Source of the DNA: Klebsiella quasivariicola
GTDB taxonomy: Bacteria > Pseudomonadota > Gammaproteobacteria > Enterobacterales > Enterobacteriaceae
Assembly: GCF_002269255.1 (NCBI RefSeq)
Contig: NZ_CP022823.1
Coordinates: 3,100,001-3,164,000 of the forward strand
Direction: 5' to 3'
DNA: 64,000 bases
Position 1 is the stretch's first letter; each line of letters opens with the position of its first letter. The notes under the pieces are model-generated. The model ran no database searches. It saw nothing but the letters and a program-made list of their open reading frames with translations, and was not told the origin of the DNA. This document shows, piece by piece, positions 8,291-15,995 of this stretch. A program made the position numbers and the translations under genes.

Positions 8291-9196
8291 TCAGCGTTCG
8301 ATGAGCGGAGGCTCCAGAACACGCCTGCTCCAGTCATAAAACGCGCGCACCGCCGGCGGCAGATAGCGGTTTTGCGGATAGACCAGCGACAAAGGAAGAT
8401 CAGAAGCGGTCTGCTCCAGACAGGCGACCAGCGCCCCGCTCTGCAGATAAGGTTGCGCCAGATAGCTGGCGACGCGGATCAGACCCAGCCCCTGAACGCC
8501 GGCCTGGATATAGGCATCGGTATCGTCGACCACCAGCGTCTCCTGCATACGGATCGCACGATCACCGTCGTCGAGAGTAAAAAGCCAGTCGATGGTCCGC
8601 CCGGTACGGTGGTTGAGATAGCCTACCGCGCGGTGCTGGTGCAGCTCGTCGATGTCCTGCGGGCAGCCGTGGGCCGCGAGCCAGGCCGGCGCGGCGAGAA
8701 TCATCCAGCGGTAGCGGGCCAGAGGCCGCGCCACCAGGGTGGTGGAATCTTCGATCCGCCCGGTACGGATCACGCAGTCGAATCCCTCCTGAATAATATC
8801 TTCCACGTTGTCGCTTGAGCAGAGGATCAGCTCCAGGTCGGGATACTGCTGCAGAAACTCGCCGATCCGCGGCAGAATGCAGTGGCGGGCGAGGGATTGC
8901 GGCATCCCTACCTTGAACCGTCCGGCGGGCTGAGCCGAGCGCCCGGGAAAGGAGGCTTCCATCGCCGCCATCTCGGCCAACAGCCGTTTACACTCCTCAT
9001 AGTACCGGCGACCTTCCGCCGTCACGCTGAGCTTGCGGGTGGTGCGCTGGAGAAGCTGCGCCCCGAGCCAGGCCTCCAGCTCCTTTACCACTCGCGATAC
9101 CGTGGAGCGCGGCTGCCCGAGCACCTCCGCCGCGCGGGCGAAGCTATGGGCGTCCACAACCGCAACATAGACCTGCATAGCATCCAGTTTGTCCAT
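8291..9196 (-). CDS. LysR-family transcriptional regulator
   Basis: LysR-type regulator of 301 residues. The helix-turn-helix is at residues 1-60 (MQVYVAVVDAHSFARAAEVL, RSTVSRVVKELEAWLG, LLQRTTRKLSVTAEG). The effector domain includes GRFKVGMPQSLARH and DCVIRTGRIEDSTTL, as in the AaeR/DsdC-like subgroup often paired with oxidoreductases. GGGAG upstream of the ATG at 9196 supports the start. It is convergent with the previous LysR gene (6-bp gap) and divergent from the NmrA-like gene at 9335, which is the likely target. Confidence 0.9.
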   Translation of the reverse strand: MDKLDAMQVYVAVVDAHSFARAAEVLGQPRSTVSRVVKELEAWLGAQLLQRTTRKLSVTAEGRRYYEECKRLLAEMAAMEASFPGRSAQPAGRFKVGMPQSLARHCILPRIGEFLQQYPDLELILCSSDNVEDIIQEGFDCVIRTGRIEDSTTLVARPLARYRWMILAAPAWLAAHGCPQDIDELHQHRAVGYLNHRTGRTIDWLFTLDDGDRAIRMQETLVVDDTDAYIQAGVQGLGLIRVASYLAQPYLQSGALVACLEQTASDLPLSLVYPQNRYLPPAVRAFYDWSRRVLEPPLIER

Positions 9197-9334
9197 TTCG
9201 TTATCTCCCAGCGCTGATTATCCCATTATTACGAACAGTCTAACCCGAAACGCTGTACTTATCGAATGTCGCCCGCCCCCCTACACTGAGCCTGTAACCA
9301 GCCAATTCAGGGCTTAACTGAGTAAGGAGTCAAA

Positions 9335-10264
9335 ATGAATACTGATAATTTTAATCATGAGGAAAAGGTATTGGTGCTGGGAGCGGGACAACTGGGCGCC
9401 GCCGTTCTCGATGCGCTGGTGCCTGCGGTGTTCCAGCGCCAGGGCACGGTCTCGGTTATCGTCTCGCCGGGGGCCTGGGATGAAACCGGCCAGCTGCGGT
9501 CGGCAAACCATCAGGCGCTGGCCGACGCCGGGGCCACTTTTCTGGCGGTCGACATCGCCGGTGGATCCCAGGAGGCCCTCGCCGGGCAGTTTCGCGGATT
9601 CACCACCGTGATTAACTGCATGGGGTTTGTCGCCGGTCCGGGGACACAGCTGAAAATTACCCGCGCGGTGCTGGCGGCCGGGGTACCCCGCTATTTTCCC
9701 TGGCAGTTTGGCGTCAATTACGATGTGGTTGGCAAAGGCAGCGGTCAGCCGGTCTGGGACGAGCAGTACGATGTCCGGACCCTGCTGCGCGCGCAGCAGG
9801 CCACGGAGTGGGTCATTGTCTCCACCGGGATGTTTACCAGCTTTCTCTTCGAACCAGACTTCGATGTAGTGAATTTATCCAACCGAACCCTTCACGCCCT
9901 TGGCAGCTGGGATACCCAGGTGACCGTCACCTCACCGGCGGATATTGGCCGCCTGACCACGGCGATTTATCTGCATCAGCCGCGGATCGTCAACGAGGTG
10001 GTGTTTGTTGCCGGCGAAACAACTTCTTACCGGCAGCTGGCAGACACCGTAGAGCGCGTAACGCAGCAAACGTTCAGCAAAGCTGTTCATACCCTGCCCG
10101 CCCTGCTGGACCAGCTGCGGGCGGACCCGGAGAACACCATGCTGCGCTATCGCGCCGCCTTCGCCCGGGGCGACGGCATGTGGTGGCCGATGGAGGATAC
10201 CTGGAATGCCCGGCATCATCTGCCGACCCAGAACGTTGCCGGCTGGCTGCAGGCCGCGCGCTGA
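9335..10264 (+). CDS. NmrA-like aromatic alcohol / isoflavone reductase-type protein
   Basis: Atypical SDR of 309 residues. The nucleotide-binding motif VLVLGAGQLGAAVLDAL is at residues 13-29. CMGFVAGPG and YFPWQFGVNYDVVGKGSG follow, the latter placing a conserved Lys in the position used for catalysis by isoflavone-reductase-like enzymes. AAGGAG upstream of the ATG at 9335 supports the start. The divergent LysR gene is its likely regulator. A small exported stress-type protein gene follows 19 bases downstream and is probably cotranscribed. Substrates of such bacterial proteins are mostly unknown, and an aromatic carbonyl or alcohol is a family-level guess. Confidence 0.85.
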   Translation: MNTDNFNHEEKVLVLGAGQLGAAVLDALVPAVFQRQGTVSVIVSPGAWDETGQLRSANHQALADAGATFLAVDIAGGSQEALAGQFRGFTTVINCMGFVAGPGTQLKITRAVLAAGVPRYFPWQFGVNYDVVGKGSGQPVWDEQYDVRTLLRAQQATEWVIVSTGMFTSFLFEPDFDVVNLSNRTLHALGSWDTQVTVTSPADIGRLTTAIYLHQPRIVNEVVFVAGETTSYRQLADTVERVTQQTFSKAVHTLPALLDQLRADPENTMLRYRAAFARGDGMWWPMEDTWNARHHLPTQNVAGWLQAAR

Positions 10265-10283
10265 TTTTCTCTCACAGGACAGA

Positions 10284-10496
10284 ATGACGATGAAAAAGTT
10301 AATTCCACTGATCGTAGTGAGTTGTCTGCTGCCGCTGGCGGCAAATGCCAGAACCATCACCGCCACCGGCGATACCCTGGACCATGCGGAGAGCAAAATC
10401 CGCCAGCAGGCCGCCCGCGAGGGCACGACCGCCTATCGCATCATTGAGGCGCGAATGGGCAACAACGTACATATCACGGCGAAAATCGCGGACTAA
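10284..10496 (+). CDS. Small periplasmic YdgH/BhsA/McbA-like (DUF1471) protein
   Basis: Exported protein of 70 residues (68 if the second ATG at 10290 is used). The signal peptide MKKLIPLIVVSCLLPLAANA ends with an ANA-type cleavage site. The mature part ends GTTAYRIIEARMGNNVHI, the beta-strand pattern of the DUF1471 family, whose members are induced by stress and influence biofilm and surface properties. AGGAC is 4 bases before 10284 and 10 before 10290, so the start is not decided. It follows the NmrA-like gene at short distance and is probably in the same transcript. Confidence 0.82.
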   Translation: MTMKKLIPLIVVSCLLPLAANARTITATGDTLDHAESKIRQQAAREGTTAYRIIEARMGNNVHITAKIAD

Positions 10497-10546
10497 TTCC
10501 CCGGCATCAGGCTCAGGGAGGAGCCGCCGCCAGCCCGCGCGCCAGG

Positions 10547-11425
10547 TCAGGCGCTCATTTTTTCCCGTCGACGATCGCGGCCCGGCGGCGCGCCGTACAG
10601 GCGAGCATACTCCCGGGTGAACTGCGACACGCTGATATAGCCCACCTCCCCGGCAGCCTGCGCAATGCTCATGCCTTCCGCCAGCATCAGGCGACGGGCG
10701 TGGATCAGGCGCAACTGCTTCTGAAACTGCAGCGGCGACAGCGTGGTCATGGCGCGGAAATGACGATGAAAGACCGAGACGCTCATCCCGGCGGCATCGG
10801 CCAGCGCGTCGATGCTGACGGGCTGCATAAAATCCCGGCGCAGCATCGCCACCGCCCGGCGGATCCGCGCTGAATGGCTGTCTACGGCGCCCAGCGTCCG
10901 AATGGCCGGCCCATGGACACTCTGCAACAGCCAGTAATGCAGCTCCCGCCGCAGACCTTCTCCCAGCACCGCCTGCGCCCCCGGCTGATCAAACAGCCTT
11001 GCCAGCCGGTAAGCAGCGTCCGTCACATCGGCGTTCATCGGCTCGATACCGACGCGGGGTACTTCATCCGGTCCTGACGGCCCGGCCTCCGTCAGCTCGC
11101 GCAGGATAGCCAGGTCCAGCTCCAGCACCAGCGCGTAATAGGGAAAACGCTGACTGGCCTCGGTGATCTGGCTGGTGGTGGGGACATCCGCGGCAATCAC
11201 CATTGCCTCGCCCGGACCATAGTCAAAGCTTGTCAGGCCGGTAGTCACCTGCTTTCGCCCCTGCAGCAGCATGGCCACCAGCGGCCTGGCGATGGCCGCC
11301 TGCAGATCGCCGGGGTGCAGAGCCCGCACCAGGGTGATACCGGGAACCGGGGTAACCGCCACCCCGCTGCTATCGACATGAGCATCGGCAAACCGGCGGC
11401 AGTGATCGAACAGGGCGTCGCGCAT
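10547..11425 (-). CDS. AraC-family transcriptional regulator
   Basis: Regulator of 292 residues. The N-terminal cupin-like AraC_N domain (about 25-180) includes LVRALHPGDLQAAIARPLVA and MVIAADVPTTSQI. The C-terminal double helix-turn-helix (about 195-285) includes DALADAAGMSVSVFHRHFRA and AGEVGYISVSQFTREYARLYG. The APPGRDRRR tail ends the domain. This N-terminal type is usually encoded next to SDRs or aldo/keto reductases, and here an SDR gene is divergent 158 bp away and is the probable target. It is likely an activator responding to a small organic inducer. Confidence 0.9.
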   Translation of the reverse strand: MRDALFDHCRRFADAHVDSSGVAVTPVPGITLVRALHPGDLQAAIARPLVAMLLQGRKQVTTGLTSFDYGPGEAMVIAADVPTTSQITEASQRFPYYALVLELDLAILRELTEAGPSGPDEVPRVGIEPMNADVTDAAYRLARLFDQPGAQAVLGEGLRRELHYWLLQSVHGPAIRTLGAVDSHSARIRRAVAMLRRDFMQPVSIDALADAAGMSVSVFHRHFRAMTTLSPLQFQKQLRLIHARRLMLAEGMSIAQAAGEVGYISVSQFTREYARLYGAPPGRDRRREKMSA

Positions 11426-11583
11426 ACGTTCCTTTCAGGCAAGTTTTAAAGCCTGAGTATGCGCTATTTCCCGGCAAAAGGGAGTGAACGGAGAGAAATG
11501 GGCAAAAAATAACAAGGATTGGGCAACCCGACCTGACGCGCGGCCCCTATTGTAGAGCCTCAACATACCAGAGAGGACAGACC

Positions 11584-12339
11584 ATGACTAAGATTGCACT
11601 TATCACCGGCGCCAACCGCGGCCTTGGCCGTCAGACCGCACTTGCTATCGCCCACCAGGGCGGCGATGTTATTGTCACCTGCCGCGGCAGTCTCGAACAG
11701 GCGGAAGCGGTGGTCGCCGACATTCGCGCGCTCGGTCGTAAAGTCATCGCTCTGCAGCTGGATATGGCGCAGACTGCCAGCTTCCCGGCCTTCGCCGACA
11801 GCCTCGGCAGCGCGCTGGCCAGCGTCTGGGGGCGGGCCACTTTCGACCATCTGATCAATAACGCAGGGCACGGCGAATTCGCCCCGCTGGCCGAAACGCG
11901 CGAGGCGCAGTTTGACGGGCTGTTTAACGTCCACGTTAAGGGGGTGTTTTTCCTCGTCCAGACCCTGCTGCCGCTGCTGGCAGACGGCGGACGGATCGTA
12001 AACTTCTCCTCCGGGCTGACCCGCGTCTCATACCCAGGCTTCTCCGCCTACGCCGCCGCCAAGGCAGCCGTGGAGATGCTGAGCGTGTACATGGCCCGGG
12101 AGCTGGGCGGGCGCGGCATCACCGTCAATACTGTCGCCCCTGGCGCTATCGCTACCGATTTTGGCGGCGGGCTGGTACGTGACGACGCAGGGGTTAACGC
12201 GCAGTTTGCCGCCATGACGGCCCTCGGACGGGTCGGCGTTCCCGAGGATATTGGGCCGATGGTCGCTAGCCTGCTGCGCGACGATAACCGCTGGGTGACG
12301 GCCCAGCGAATCGAGGTGTCGGGCGGACAAACCATCTGA
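11584..12339 (+). CDS. Short-chain dehydrogenase/reductase (SDR)
   Basis: Classical SDR of 251 residues. The cofactor motif TGANRGLGRQTALAIA is at residues 8-23, NNAG is near 96, Ser of the catalytic set is in NFSSGLTR near 143, and YAAAKAAVEM supplies Tyr and Lys near 155-159. The C-terminal VAPGAIATDFGGG is typical. GAGAGGACAG precedes the ATG, giving a good ribosome-binding site. The gene is divergent from an AraC regulator. A close paralogue (about the same length and with the same VAPGAIATDF motif) lies at 49352-50113 next to a LysR gene, so this SDR type is present twice. Confidence 0.92.
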   Translation: MTKIALITGANRGLGRQTALAIAHQGGDVIVTCRGSLEQAEAVVADIRALGRKVIALQLDMAQTASFPAFADSLGSALASVWGRATFDHLINNAGHGEFAPLAETREAQFDGLFNVHVKGVFFLVQTLLPLLADGGRIVNFSSGLTRVSYPGFSAYAAAKAAVEMLSVYMARELGGRGITVNTVAPGAIATDFGGGLVRDDAGVNAQFAAMTALGRVGVPEDIGPMVASLLRDDNRWVTAQRIEVSGGQTI

Positions 12340-12343
12340 CAAC

Positions 12344-12937
12344 TCAGGCTGGCAGGAGGCGCTCCAGCGCCAGGCCAGCCAGCCGCGCGGTCTGCAGAAG
12401 ACGCGGGAGGCTATCGCCCTCCCGCGCTTTCGCCGACAGGCCGAGCATCAGCGTGTCCATGTAGTCGGTCACCCGCAAAGCCTCCTGCGGGTAATGGCGG
12501 GCAATATACTCGTGGATTTTGGCCCTGGCAGCAGCATGCCATTCGCCCGCCGCCACGCGAGCGTCGGGATCCTGACAATGCTCTCCCTCCAGCACCAGGC
12601 AGCCGGCGGCAGCCGGATCGGCCACGTAACGACGGGCGGCCTCCTGCAATACCGCACTCAGCGACGCCGCCACCGGCTGGTTGTCTTGCAACAGTTCCGC
12701 GATGGGGATAGCTCCATGCTGACTATAACGTTGCAGGACGCGGGTATACAGCCCAAGTTTGCTGCCGAAAGCGGCATAAAAGCTCGGGGGGTTAATGCCG
12801 AAAGCCTGGGTCAGATCGGCCACGCTCACCGCGTCATAGCCTCGCGAATGAAAGAGACGTTGCGCCGTTTCAATAGCCTGTTCTGCATCAAACTGACGGG
12901 GGCGTCCCGGAGTACGCCTCGATTTTGTAGTGGTCAC
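12344..12937 (-). CDS. TetR/AcrR-family transcriptional regulator
   Basis: Repressor of 197 residues if translation starts at the GTG at 12937, which has AAGGA eight bases upstream. An ATG at 12973 in the same frame has no ribosome-binding site and would place coding sequence over the promoter of the divergent SDR gene, so it is less likely. The helix-turn-helix is at residues 10-60 (RLFHSRGYDAVSVADLTQAF, INPPSFYAAFGSKLGLY), after a GRPRQFD lead typical of the family. A C-terminal ligand domain follows. Its likely operator is the palindrome at 12972-12995. Confidence 0.88.
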   Translation of the reverse strand: MTTTKSRRTPGRPRQFDAEQAIETAQRLFHSRGYDAVSVADLTQAFGINPPSFYAAFGSKLGLYTRVLQRYSQHGAIPIAELLQDNQPVAASLSAVLQEAARRYVADPAAAGCLVLEGEHCQDPDARVAAGEWHAAARAKIHEYIARHYPQEALRVTDYMDTLMLGLSAKAREGDSLPRLLQTARLAGLALERLLPA

Positions 12938-12948
12938 TATACTAATCC

Positions 12949-12978
12949 TTGACAGCCTGTTTTGCTGCAGCATATTGT
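12949..12978 (+). promoter_or_regulatory. Candidate promoter of the SDR gene at 13011
   Basis: TTGACA (12949-12954), an 18-base spacer and TATTGT (12973-12978) face the SDR gene. The -10 element lies inside the left arm of the adjacent palindrome, so binding there would block transcription. Confidence 0.45.
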
Positions 12979-12995
12979 AATCATCACTACAATAT
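12972..12995. promoter_or_regulatory. Palindromic operator, TetR/SDR intergenic region
   Basis: ATATTGTA (12972-12979) and TACAATAT (12988-12995) are perfect 8-bp inverted arms separated by 8 bases. The site lies between the divergent TetR and SDR genes and overlaps the candidate -10 element of the SDR gene. It is the best operator candidate for this TetR protein. Confidence 0.65.
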
Positions 12996-13010
12996 CACGA
13001 GGTGCGGGAC

Positions 13011-13724
13011 ATGACAGCGTTTAACAACAAATCAGTGCTGGTTTTGGGTGGGAGTCGGGGAATTGGCGCGGCGATCGTCAGGCGTTTTGCCGCCGATGGC
13101 GCATCGGTGATGTTTAGCTATTCCGGATCGCCAGAGGCTGCCGAGCGGCTGGCAGCAGAGACGGGCAGCACAGCGGTACAGGCAGACAGCGCCGATCGCG
13201 ACGCGGTCATAAGTCTGGTTCGCGACAGCGGTCCGCTGGATGTGTTAGTGGTCAATGCCGGGATCGCGATTTTCGGCGATGCCCTGGAGCAGGACAGCGA
13301 TGCCATCGATCGCCTGTTCCGCATCAACATTCATGCCCCCTACCATGCCTCCGTGGAAGCCGCGCGCCGTATGCCGGAGGGCGGGCGCATTATTGTCATC
13401 GGTTCAGTCAATGGCGATCGTATGCCGGTGCCGGGGATGGCGGCCTATGCGGTCAGTAAATCGGCTCTGCAGGGACTGGCGCGCGGACTGGCACGGGATT
13501 TTGGCCCGCGCGGCATCACGGTCAACGTCGTCCAGCCCGGTCCTGTTGATACCGATGCCAACCCGGAGAACGGCCCGATGAAGGAGCTGATGCACAGCTT
13601 TATGGCGATTAAGCGTCATGGCCGCCCGGAAGAAGTGGCGGGAATGGTGGCGTGGCTCGCGGGTCCGGAAGCATCGTTTGTGACGGGAGCCATGCATACC
13701 ATCGACGGGGCGTTTGGCGCCTGA
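13011..13724 (+). CDS. Short-chain dehydrogenase/reductase (SDR), 3-oxoacyl-reductase-like
   Basis: Classical SDR of 237 residues from the ATG at 13011, which has GAGG eight bases upstream; a GTG at 13002 overlaps that ribosome-binding site and is rejected. The motif VLGGSRGIGAAIVRRFA is at residues 10-26, NAGIA is near 82, and the catalytic Ser (IGSVNGDR) and YAVSKSALQG (Tyr/Lys) are near 132-151. The end has GAMHTIDGAFGA, the usual TGA-x-x-x-DGG tail in modified form. It is the likely target of the divergent TetR repressor. Bdc-type SDRs next to TetR genes have a similar layout, but no specific function is claimed. Confidence 0.9.
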   Translation: MTAFNNKSVLVLGGSRGIGAAIVRRFAADGASVMFSYSGSPEAAERLAAETGSTAVQADSADRDAVISLVRDSGPLDVLVVNAGIAIFGDALEQDSDAIDRLFRINIHAPYHASVEAARRMPEGGRIIVIGSVNGDRMPVPGMAAYAVSKSALQGLARGLARDFGPRGITVNVVQPGPVDTDANPENGPMKELMHSFMAIKRHGRPEEVAGMVAWLAGPEASFVTGAMHTIDGAFGA

Positions 13725-13733
13725 TGGCCCAGG

Positions 13734-13760
13734 GCGGCGGCGCGCGCTTTGCACCGCCGC
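13734..13760. terminator. Possible terminator hairpin between SDR and T6SS end
   Basis: GCGGCGG (13734-13740) and CCGCCGC (13754-13760) can pair across a 13-base loop in the 63-bp gap between the convergent SDR gene and the last gene of the T6SS locus. There is no clear T-tract, so confidence is low. Confidence 0.3.
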
Positions 13761-13787
13761 ATGGGCGTACTGGCCCGCAGGGTATCA

Positions 13788-14282
13788 TCAGGCCAGGCTG
13801 TCGACCGCCATAAAAAAGCGATCCTCGGTGAGATTAAGACGCGCCTCCGGTGGCTGGTGTGCTTTGCGGATCATCCAGCCATCGTCCGGCGCCAGGCTCA
13901 GATAATAAACCTGGCGGGTCGCCGTACCGCCGTGAGTATCAAGACTAAGGCTCACGACCCCTTTTTCAACGCCGTTCCACAGCTGCTGCGGCACAATATT
14001 GACGCTGCGCTCGCCGTTTTGCAGGCGGATAGCCGGGATATCGTACCGGCAGATGCCGCTGTTGAGGCTATAGCCGAGGGTGCTCAGATCGTGGAGGTAT
14101 CGGGTCGAAACCTCCACATCGATACCTGAGCCGTCAAACCACTGGCTGATCTGCTGCGCCAGCGCCGCCATCTGCTGGCGAAAGGCGTTGATGTCCGCAG
14201 CGGCCGACCCGTCGAGGGGCAGTGTCCGCTGCGGATTTTGCTGTTGCTGCAGTTTCTTAAAAAATCGTTCCCTCGCTGTCAC
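13788..14282 (-). CDS. Unrecognised protein at the distal end of the T6SS locus
   Basis: Protein of 164 residues in the same orientation as, and 107 bp downstream of, tssJ, so probably the last gene of the secretion operon. I do not recognise a family. It starts with a basic, Gln-rich helix (ARERFFKKLQQQQ). The middle alternates likely beta strands (ICRYDIPAIRLQNGERSVNI, VVSLSLDTHGG, QVYYLSLAP). No signal peptide or membrane helix is visible, so it is probably cytoplasmic. I considered TssE (gp25-like), which is otherwise missing here, but none of the TssE hallmarks such as a TRRG-like stretch or an NYGxPD-like motif are present. Confidence 0.75.
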   Translation of the reverse strand: MTARERFFKKLQQQQNPQRTLPLDGSAAADINAFRQQMAALAQQISQWFDGSGIDVEVSTRYLHDLSTLGYSLNSGICRYDIPAIRLQNGERSVNIVPQQLWNGVEKGVVSLSLDTHGGTATRQVYYLSLAPDDGWMIRKAHQPPEARLNLTEDRFFMAVDSLA

Positions 14283-14351
14283 GTTATCTCCCTGTGCTGT
14301 GGTGAAGATGGTTATCGCCCGTTCGCTGGTTAATGAAGGTGGAGGGCGAAC

Positions 14352-14372
14352 TGTGGCGATAGCCCCGCCACA
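14352..14372. other. Hairpin in the tssJ - 164-residue-protein gap
   Basis: TGTGGCG (14352-14358) and CGCCACA (14366-14372) form a perfect 7-bp stem with a 7-base loop just after tssJ in the direction of transcription. Without a T-tract it may be a weak terminator or a processing site. Confidence 0.35.
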
Positions 14373-14389
14373 ACTGTTTGTTTTCGACG

Positions 14390-14932
14390 TTACTTCGCCG
14401 GTTCAGGCTTAAGCCGTAGCTGATTGTTTTCGGCGGTAAAAATACGCGGCTTGTCCGGGTCCAACTCCTCACGCGCCAGTACCTGCTTCCAGGTATTTCT
14501 CTCCAGGTCCGGATGGCGGAACAGGCCAACAAGCGCCACGAACGTCGCCTCCGCCTCCAGCGGCATATTCAGACTGGCGTCACCTCCGGGGCTGATCACC
14601 ACATCGCGACTGGCGAGAAGATCGGCGGCAAGCAGGATATCCCCCTCCTCGAGCAGTTGCTGGTAAACCAGCCGGTCAAAGGTCTGGCGATCTTTAAGCT
14701 GATAGATGCGCACCACCACCGGCTCGGAAAGCGTGTGATTCTCTCTGGTGTCGGTATTGAGCGCTTCGCGGGCCGTGAAATCCAGATGCAACGTAGTAAT
14801 TTTCTTATAAAAAACGGCGTTGAAAGCGGATTTTGTCCCGTCGGTGACACGTTGGGTAAGTCCGCATCCGCTCAGGCAAAACGCCAACAAGGGCAGCAGG
14901 CAGGCCGTTTTAGTCAAACTTGTACGTAACAC
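14390..14932 (-). CDS. tssJ: T6SS outer-membrane lipoprotein TssJ
   Basis: Outer-membrane lipoprotein that joins TssM to form the T6SS membrane complex, 180 residues. The GTG at 14932 is chosen because AAGGAAA lies about 8 bases upstream and the translation then begins directly with a lipoprotein signal peptide ending LAFCLSGCG, where the Cys is the lipidation site. An extended frame up to 15049 has no signal-peptide logic. The mature part has the transthyretin-like SciN pattern (VVVRIYQLKDRQTFDRL, SRDVVISPGG, FVALVGLFRHPD). The start overlaps the end of tssG by 23 bp. Confidence 0.92.
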   Translation of the reverse strand: MLRTSLTKTACLLPLLAFCLSGCGLTQRVTDGTKSAFNAVFYKKITTLHLDFTAREALNTDTRENHTLSEPVVVRIYQLKDRQTFDRLVYQQLLEEGDILLAADLLASRDVVISPGGDASLNMPLEAEATFVALVGLFRHPDLERNTWKQVLAREELDPDKPRIFTAENNQLRLKPEPAK

Positions 14933-15995
14933 GTCGGTTTCCTTGTGATGAGGTAGCAGACTGCAGGCCCGAATAGGTGCCCAGCTCAGTGGTAAAGGTC
15001 TGAGGAATATCGTCCTGACGCTCATCCTCCCCCACGCCCAGTACGCCATTCATGCCGAGCCAGAACGGCCCTTCCCCCAGCGGCGGGACGGCCAGCAGTC
15101 GGGTCGGCACGGTCAGGGTGATATTGGCCCGGAATCGCCAGCCCAGATAAACCCGTAGCATAATAAGGAAGTCCTGAAATAGCTGTCCGTCAGGCTTCCA
15201 GCCTTGTGCCTCCTCGGGATTATCCGTCGTGAGGGTTATCCGTAGCTGGCTGCTGGCGTCCATCACTTCATCCCCCAGAGGGGTATTACCATCCAGCAGG
15301 AAGTCGTCATCGCCGTAAAAGCCCAGCGGCTGGCTGATCGCCACCGGACGCAGGCTGTACGGGCTCACCCTGACGGTAGTCGCCGGGGCCAGCAGGGTGA
15401 CCAGCGCCTGGATCCCCTGCTCGGTTTTGCCAGGCTGGCGCAGCACGCTGGTCAGCGCCAGAAAACGCGATGCCGGCGAGGCAATATGATCTGCTGTTCC
15501 AGGAATACCCAGCCCCGCCAGGCTCAGCAGCGACTGTGAAAGCTGATCGCTACCGCCGGGCTCAAAGGTGGCCGGCCAGGAGTATTTCCGCCAGATGCGG
15601 TAAAACTGCGTCATGATCCGGTGGCTGAAGATGTCCAGTAAGCCCTGCAGCGCTTCATGCCCTTCCCTGCGCTGGGCAATATCATCGAGATATGCCGTCG
15701 GGAGCGGCGAATCGACACCGTACAACCCCATAAAGGTGGTGCGAATGACCGGCGGCCTGCTTTCATCAGCCTCATCGTATTCCACGGCTTTCAGTTCGCT
15801 GGCCGGAAACCCCATCCCCGGATGCGGGTAAAACCGTACCGGATCGTCTGCCGGATGGCTGGTCGCCCCCATCAGCGGTTGGCCGGGACGCCGCTTTTCC
15901 AGAAGCTGGCAGAAGCGGTAAAAATTGATCCGCGGCAGGTCGGCCTCCAGCCGTGGGGTCAGCCGGGAATGCGGCGGCTGTGCTTCTCTTCCCAT
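14910..15995 (-). CDS. tssG: T6SS baseplate protein TssG
   Basis: Baseplate wedge component (VasB/ImpH family) of 361 residues. Family features are the N-terminal INFYRFCQLLEKRRPGQPL, the RFYPHPGMGFPASEL segment, and FMGLYGVDSPLPTAYLDDI, followed by DIFSHRIMTQFYRIWRKY. These are the most conserved TssG phrases. It overlaps tssF by 37 bp and tssJ by 23 bp, which supports tight coupling. TssG binds TssF and TssK to form the wedge around the VgrG spike. The length is normal for the family. Confidence 0.95.
   Translation of the reverse strand: MGREAQPPHSRLTPRLEADLPRINFYRFCQLLEKRRPGQPLMGATSHPADDPVRFYPHPGMGFPASELKAVEYDEADESRPPVIRTTFMGLYGVDSPLPTAYLDDIAQRREGHEALQGLLDIFSHRIMTQFYRIWRKYSWPATFEPGGSDQLSQSLLSLAGLGIPGTADHIASPASRFLALTSVLRQPGKTEQGIQALVTLLAPATTVRVSPYSLRPVAISQPLGFYGDDDFLLDGNTPLGDEVMDASSQLRITLTTDNPEEAQGWKPDGQLFQDFLIMLRVYLGWRFRANITLTVPTRLLAVPPLGEGPFWLGMNGVLGVGEDERQDDIPQTFTTELGTYSGLQSATSSQGNRRVTYKFD

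Noticed and set aside
13788..14282. The 164-residue gene as TssE.
   Set aside because: No gp25-like motif could be found in it.
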